64,000 nucleotides of DNA from Gillisia xinjiangensis (GTDB taxonomy: Bacteria; Bacteroidota; Bacteroidia; Flavobacteriales; Flavobacteriaceae), in assembly GCF_046298265.1 (NCBI RefSeq), contig NZ_JBKAHK010000004.1, forward strand, positions 1-64,000. Direction: 5' to 3'. Positions 62,101 through 64,000 of this stretch are shown here, piece after piece. The notes beneath the pieces were generated by a model. That model saw only the letters and a list, made by a program, of their open reading frames with translations. It did not search any database and had not been told where the DNA came from. How positions within the stretch are numbered: position 1 is the first letter of the stretch; every line of letters begins with the position of its first letter. Both the position numbers and the translations under genes were made by a program.

Positions 62101-64000
62101 TTATTTTTGCTCCAGAAAGTACAAACCAAATTTTATTTTCCAATAAGGTACCTGCTGTTCAAAATGATCGAAATAATGTCTTAAGCCCTCCGGAAACTCA
62201 AGGGTTTTTCGTGCTTTTTCTATGGTTTTTATTTCTTCGGAAGTGATGAATTGATGCAAATCTATAGCTTCTCCCAGTTGATGTGCTTTTAACAAATGGC
62301 CGTAGATGGTTTCTGTTTGCATGAACCTTTGTTCTGCGATTTCCTCCGGGGTCAGCCCTTTTTTATGAAGGGAAAAACTCTGTTCATGAGTGGGGATTTT
62401 AGGTTGCAGCGATTGTTGGTGAGCTGCAATAACTTTCAGAAAACGCTTTGCATATTTCTCCCGTTTTGCCTGGCCCACACCGCTTATTTGGGCAAATTTT
62501 TCTTCTGAAACGGGCTGCTTTTCTTCCATATCTTTTAAGCTGGCATCGCTGAAAACAATGTAGGCCGGAACATTTTCTTCCAGGGCAATATTGGATCTAA
62601 GTTTCCGCAATTTTTCAAAAAGTGTTTTCTTTTCGGTTTTTGTGAAACCTTCTCTTTTTGATTCTGTTTTGGCTTGAATTAAAGTTGCCAACCGCACTTG
62701 TTTTCCTTCGAATAAAATGGATCTTGCCAGGGGTGTAAGCAGCAAACGGCCATTTTCATGAAACCGTATTTCCAAAACTCCCCGATTGATGAGTTGGATA
62801 ATATATTGATGCAGGTCCTGCCAGGAAATGTCTTTTACCGCTGCATAGGTTTTAATATGCTGGTATCCTTTTTCAAATACCGCTGCATTTTGTGAACCGC
62901 GTAAAACGTCCAAAACCATTCCCAGGGCTTCCTGCTCCTTCAGTCTTGATACGGCCGAGCATACTTTTTGTGCTAAAAGCGTTCCGTCAAAATATTTGGG
63001 TGGCGCTTTGCAAATATCGCAATTGCCGCAATCTTCAGAAAAGTGTTCTCCAAAATAATTGAGCAAAGCTATCCGGCGGCAGCTCAATGCCTCGGCGAAT
63101 TGCTGCATCCGCTCCAGCTTTGCCAGTTGAAAATCTTCTGTAGGGGTTCCTTTTATAAACTGTCGTAATTGGATAATATCGGCAAAACTATAGAATAACA
63201 AGGTGTGTGCAGACTGGCCATCGCGGCCACTTCTTCCAATTTCCTGGTAATAGCCCTCAATATTCTTGGGCATATTGTAATGGATCACCCAGCGCACATT
63301 GCTTTTGTCAATTCCCATTCCAAAAGCGATGGTTGCCACGATAATTGGCGTGCTATCTTTCACAAAATCTTCCTGAATGGCAGAGCGCTCATCAGAGCTC
63401 ATCCCGGCATGATAAGCTTTGGCCTGATAGCCTGATTGCCGCAATTTCGCAGCTAAATTTTCCGTGCCATTTCTGCTGAGGCAATATACAATTCCGCTTT
63501 CCTCGGGTCGGGATTTCAGGAAGTTTAAAATTTGCCCGAGACGGTTATTGCCCGGGCGGACTTCCAGGAATAAATTTTTCCTGTCGAAGGAAGCAATGTG
63601 AACGCTGGCCTCCGGAATATTCAATTGTTTTGTGATGTCGTCCTGTGTGGCGCGGTCTGCTGTTGCGGTAAGTGCGAGCACAGGTACCTCGGTGAATTTT
63701 GATTTTAGACTTCCCAATTGGGTATAGGCCGGCCGGAAATCGTGGCCCCAGGTGGAGATGCAATGTGCTTCATCTATTGCGATAAGGTTCACTTTAATGC
63801 TGGAAAGCACCGGTAATAACTGCGTTAAACTTTCAGGCGCTATATAGAATAGCCGGAGTTTTCCATAACGAAGCTCGCTTAAGATGCGTTTTTGTTCATC
63901 ATAAGCCTGACTGCTGTTATAAAAATCGGCAGCTATTCCGTTTGCTTTTAGGGAATCCACCTGATCCTTCATTAGGGCAATAAGCGGGGAAATAACAATG
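62101..64000 (-). CDS. recQ: ATP-dependent DNA helicase RecQ, N-terminus off the right edge
   Basis: The reading frame enters from the right edge (IVISPLIALMKDQV), so the protein starts beyond the window; the Met at 63972 is internal. Motif II is IDEAHCISTWGHDFR. Motifs IV-VI (GIVYCLSRNGTENLA; VATIAFGMGIDKSN; YQEIGRSGRDGQ) and the zinc-binding CGNCDICK region are present. A winged-helix and an HRDC-like domain (FAQISGVGQAKREKYAKRFL) follow. It unwinds DNA 3' to 5' in recombination and repair. Walker A is outside the window. Confidence 0.95.
   Translation of the reverse strand, partial: IVISPLIALMKDQVDSLKANGIAADFYNSSQAYDEQKRILSELRYGKLRLFYIAPESLTQLLPVLSSIKVNLIAIDEAHCISTWGHDFRPAYTQLGSLKSKFTEVPVLALTATADRATQDDITKQLNIPEASVHIASFDRKNLFLEVRPGNNRLGQILNFLKSRPEESGIVYCLSRNGTENLAAKLRQSGYQAKAYHAGMSSDERSAIQEDFVKDSTPIIVATIAFGMGIDKSNVRWVIHYNMPKNIEGYYQEIGRSGRDGQSAHTLLFYSFADIIQLRQFIKGTPTEDFQLAKLERMQQFAEALSCRRIALLNYFGEHFSEDCGNCDICKAPPKYFDGTLLAQKVCSAVSRLKEQEALGMVLDVLRGSQNAAVFEKGYQHIKTYAAVKDISWQDLHQYIIQLINRGVLEIRFHENGRLLLTPLARSILFEGKQVRLATLIQAKTESKREGFTKTEKKTLFEKLRKLRSNIALEENVPAYIVFSDASLKDMEEKQPVSEEKFAQISGVGQAKREKYAKRFLKVIAAHQQSLQPKIPTHEQSFSLHKKGLTPEEIAEQRFMQTETIYGHLLKAHQLGEAIDLHQFITSEEIKTIEKARKTLEFPEGLRHYFDHFEQQVPYWKIKFGLYFLEQK

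Noticed and set aside
62101..63972. Complete recQ starting at the Met at 63972
   Set aside because: The frame continues upstream to the edge with the conserved helicase sequence VISPLIALMKDQ, so that Met is internal.
1..64000. CRISPR array, rRNA operon or riboswitch of known class
   Set aside because: No regularly spaced direct repeats, no rRNA-like sequence and no recognised riboswitch core were seen on either strand.

Overview
The window is from a Bacteroidota genome, most likely a marine Flavobacteriaceae member. The base composition is AT-rich. It carries a gliding-motility/T9SS-type C-terminal sorting protein, the flavobacterial promoter form (TTG about 20 bp upstream of TAnnTTTG, clear in front of tRNA-Arg), an LpxD, many lipoproteins with a Cys near residue 20, and typical Bacteroidota families (CHRD, DUF6252-like, DUF6132-like, DUF1704, LytS/LytTR pairs). 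Genes rarely have a strong Shine-Dalgarno sequence.

Layout. (1) 1-3041, minus strand: a lipoprotein followed by a large secreted alpha/beta-hydrolase that runs off the left edge. (2) About 3.4-23.3 kb: a genomic island bounded by two 16-bp direct copies of what looks like a tRNA-Pro 3' end (3421 and 23285), each with paired GTGAGYT arm-type repeats just inside. It starts with a tyrosine recombinase broken by an amber codon. It then carries decayed kinase pieces and a three-gene operon: Ser/Thr kinase-AAA-GAF-adenylate cyclase (1701 aa), lipoxygenase, and catalase-like haem protein. A decayed histidine kinase follows, then a GAF histidine kinase / CheY / receiver-adenylate cyclase operon, two tandem YitT-type membrane proteins and an HD-domain protein. 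(3) 23.4-29.8 kb: lpxD, a DUF302/DUF6132/rhodanese group with a shared dyad operator, deoC-deoD, an aldo/keto reductase and tRNA-Arg(TCT). (4) 29.8-41 kb: a gene-poor stretch, a LytS/LytTR pair, a TTHB210-like lipoprotein, glycogen phosphorylase, a CHRD lipoprotein and a serine hydrolase. (5) 41.5-53.7 kb: an APC permease with universal-stress domains, a dead YceI gene, a propeller histidine kinase whose response regulator is reduced to 13 codons, a PLP enzyme, an SLC12-like transporter and a dead DUF4199 gene. (6) 53.9-64 kb: a T9SS leucine-rich surface protein, a DUF1704 peptidase / ATP-grasp ligase / aspartoacylase-like cluster, a carboxypeptidase-regulatory-domain protein and recQ, which runs off the right edge.

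How it fits together. The most unusual unit is the island operon at 7138-15600. A lipoxygenase with a complete iron-ligand set (H408, H413, H626, N630, C-terminal I729) sits 3 bases upstream of a catalase-family haem protein with a membrane anchor. This is the enzyme pair that makes oxylipins in corals and some cyanobacteria. Here both lie behind a giant kinase/ATPase/cyclase. A second cyclase in a two-component operon and an HD phosphohydrolase complete what could be a cAMP-linked signalling island.

The second notable pattern is a leader of about 90-120 nt shared by the aldo/keto reductase, glycogen phosphorylase and a dead secreted-protein gene. The window is also rich in decayed genes (seven or more) and dispersed hairpin repeats.
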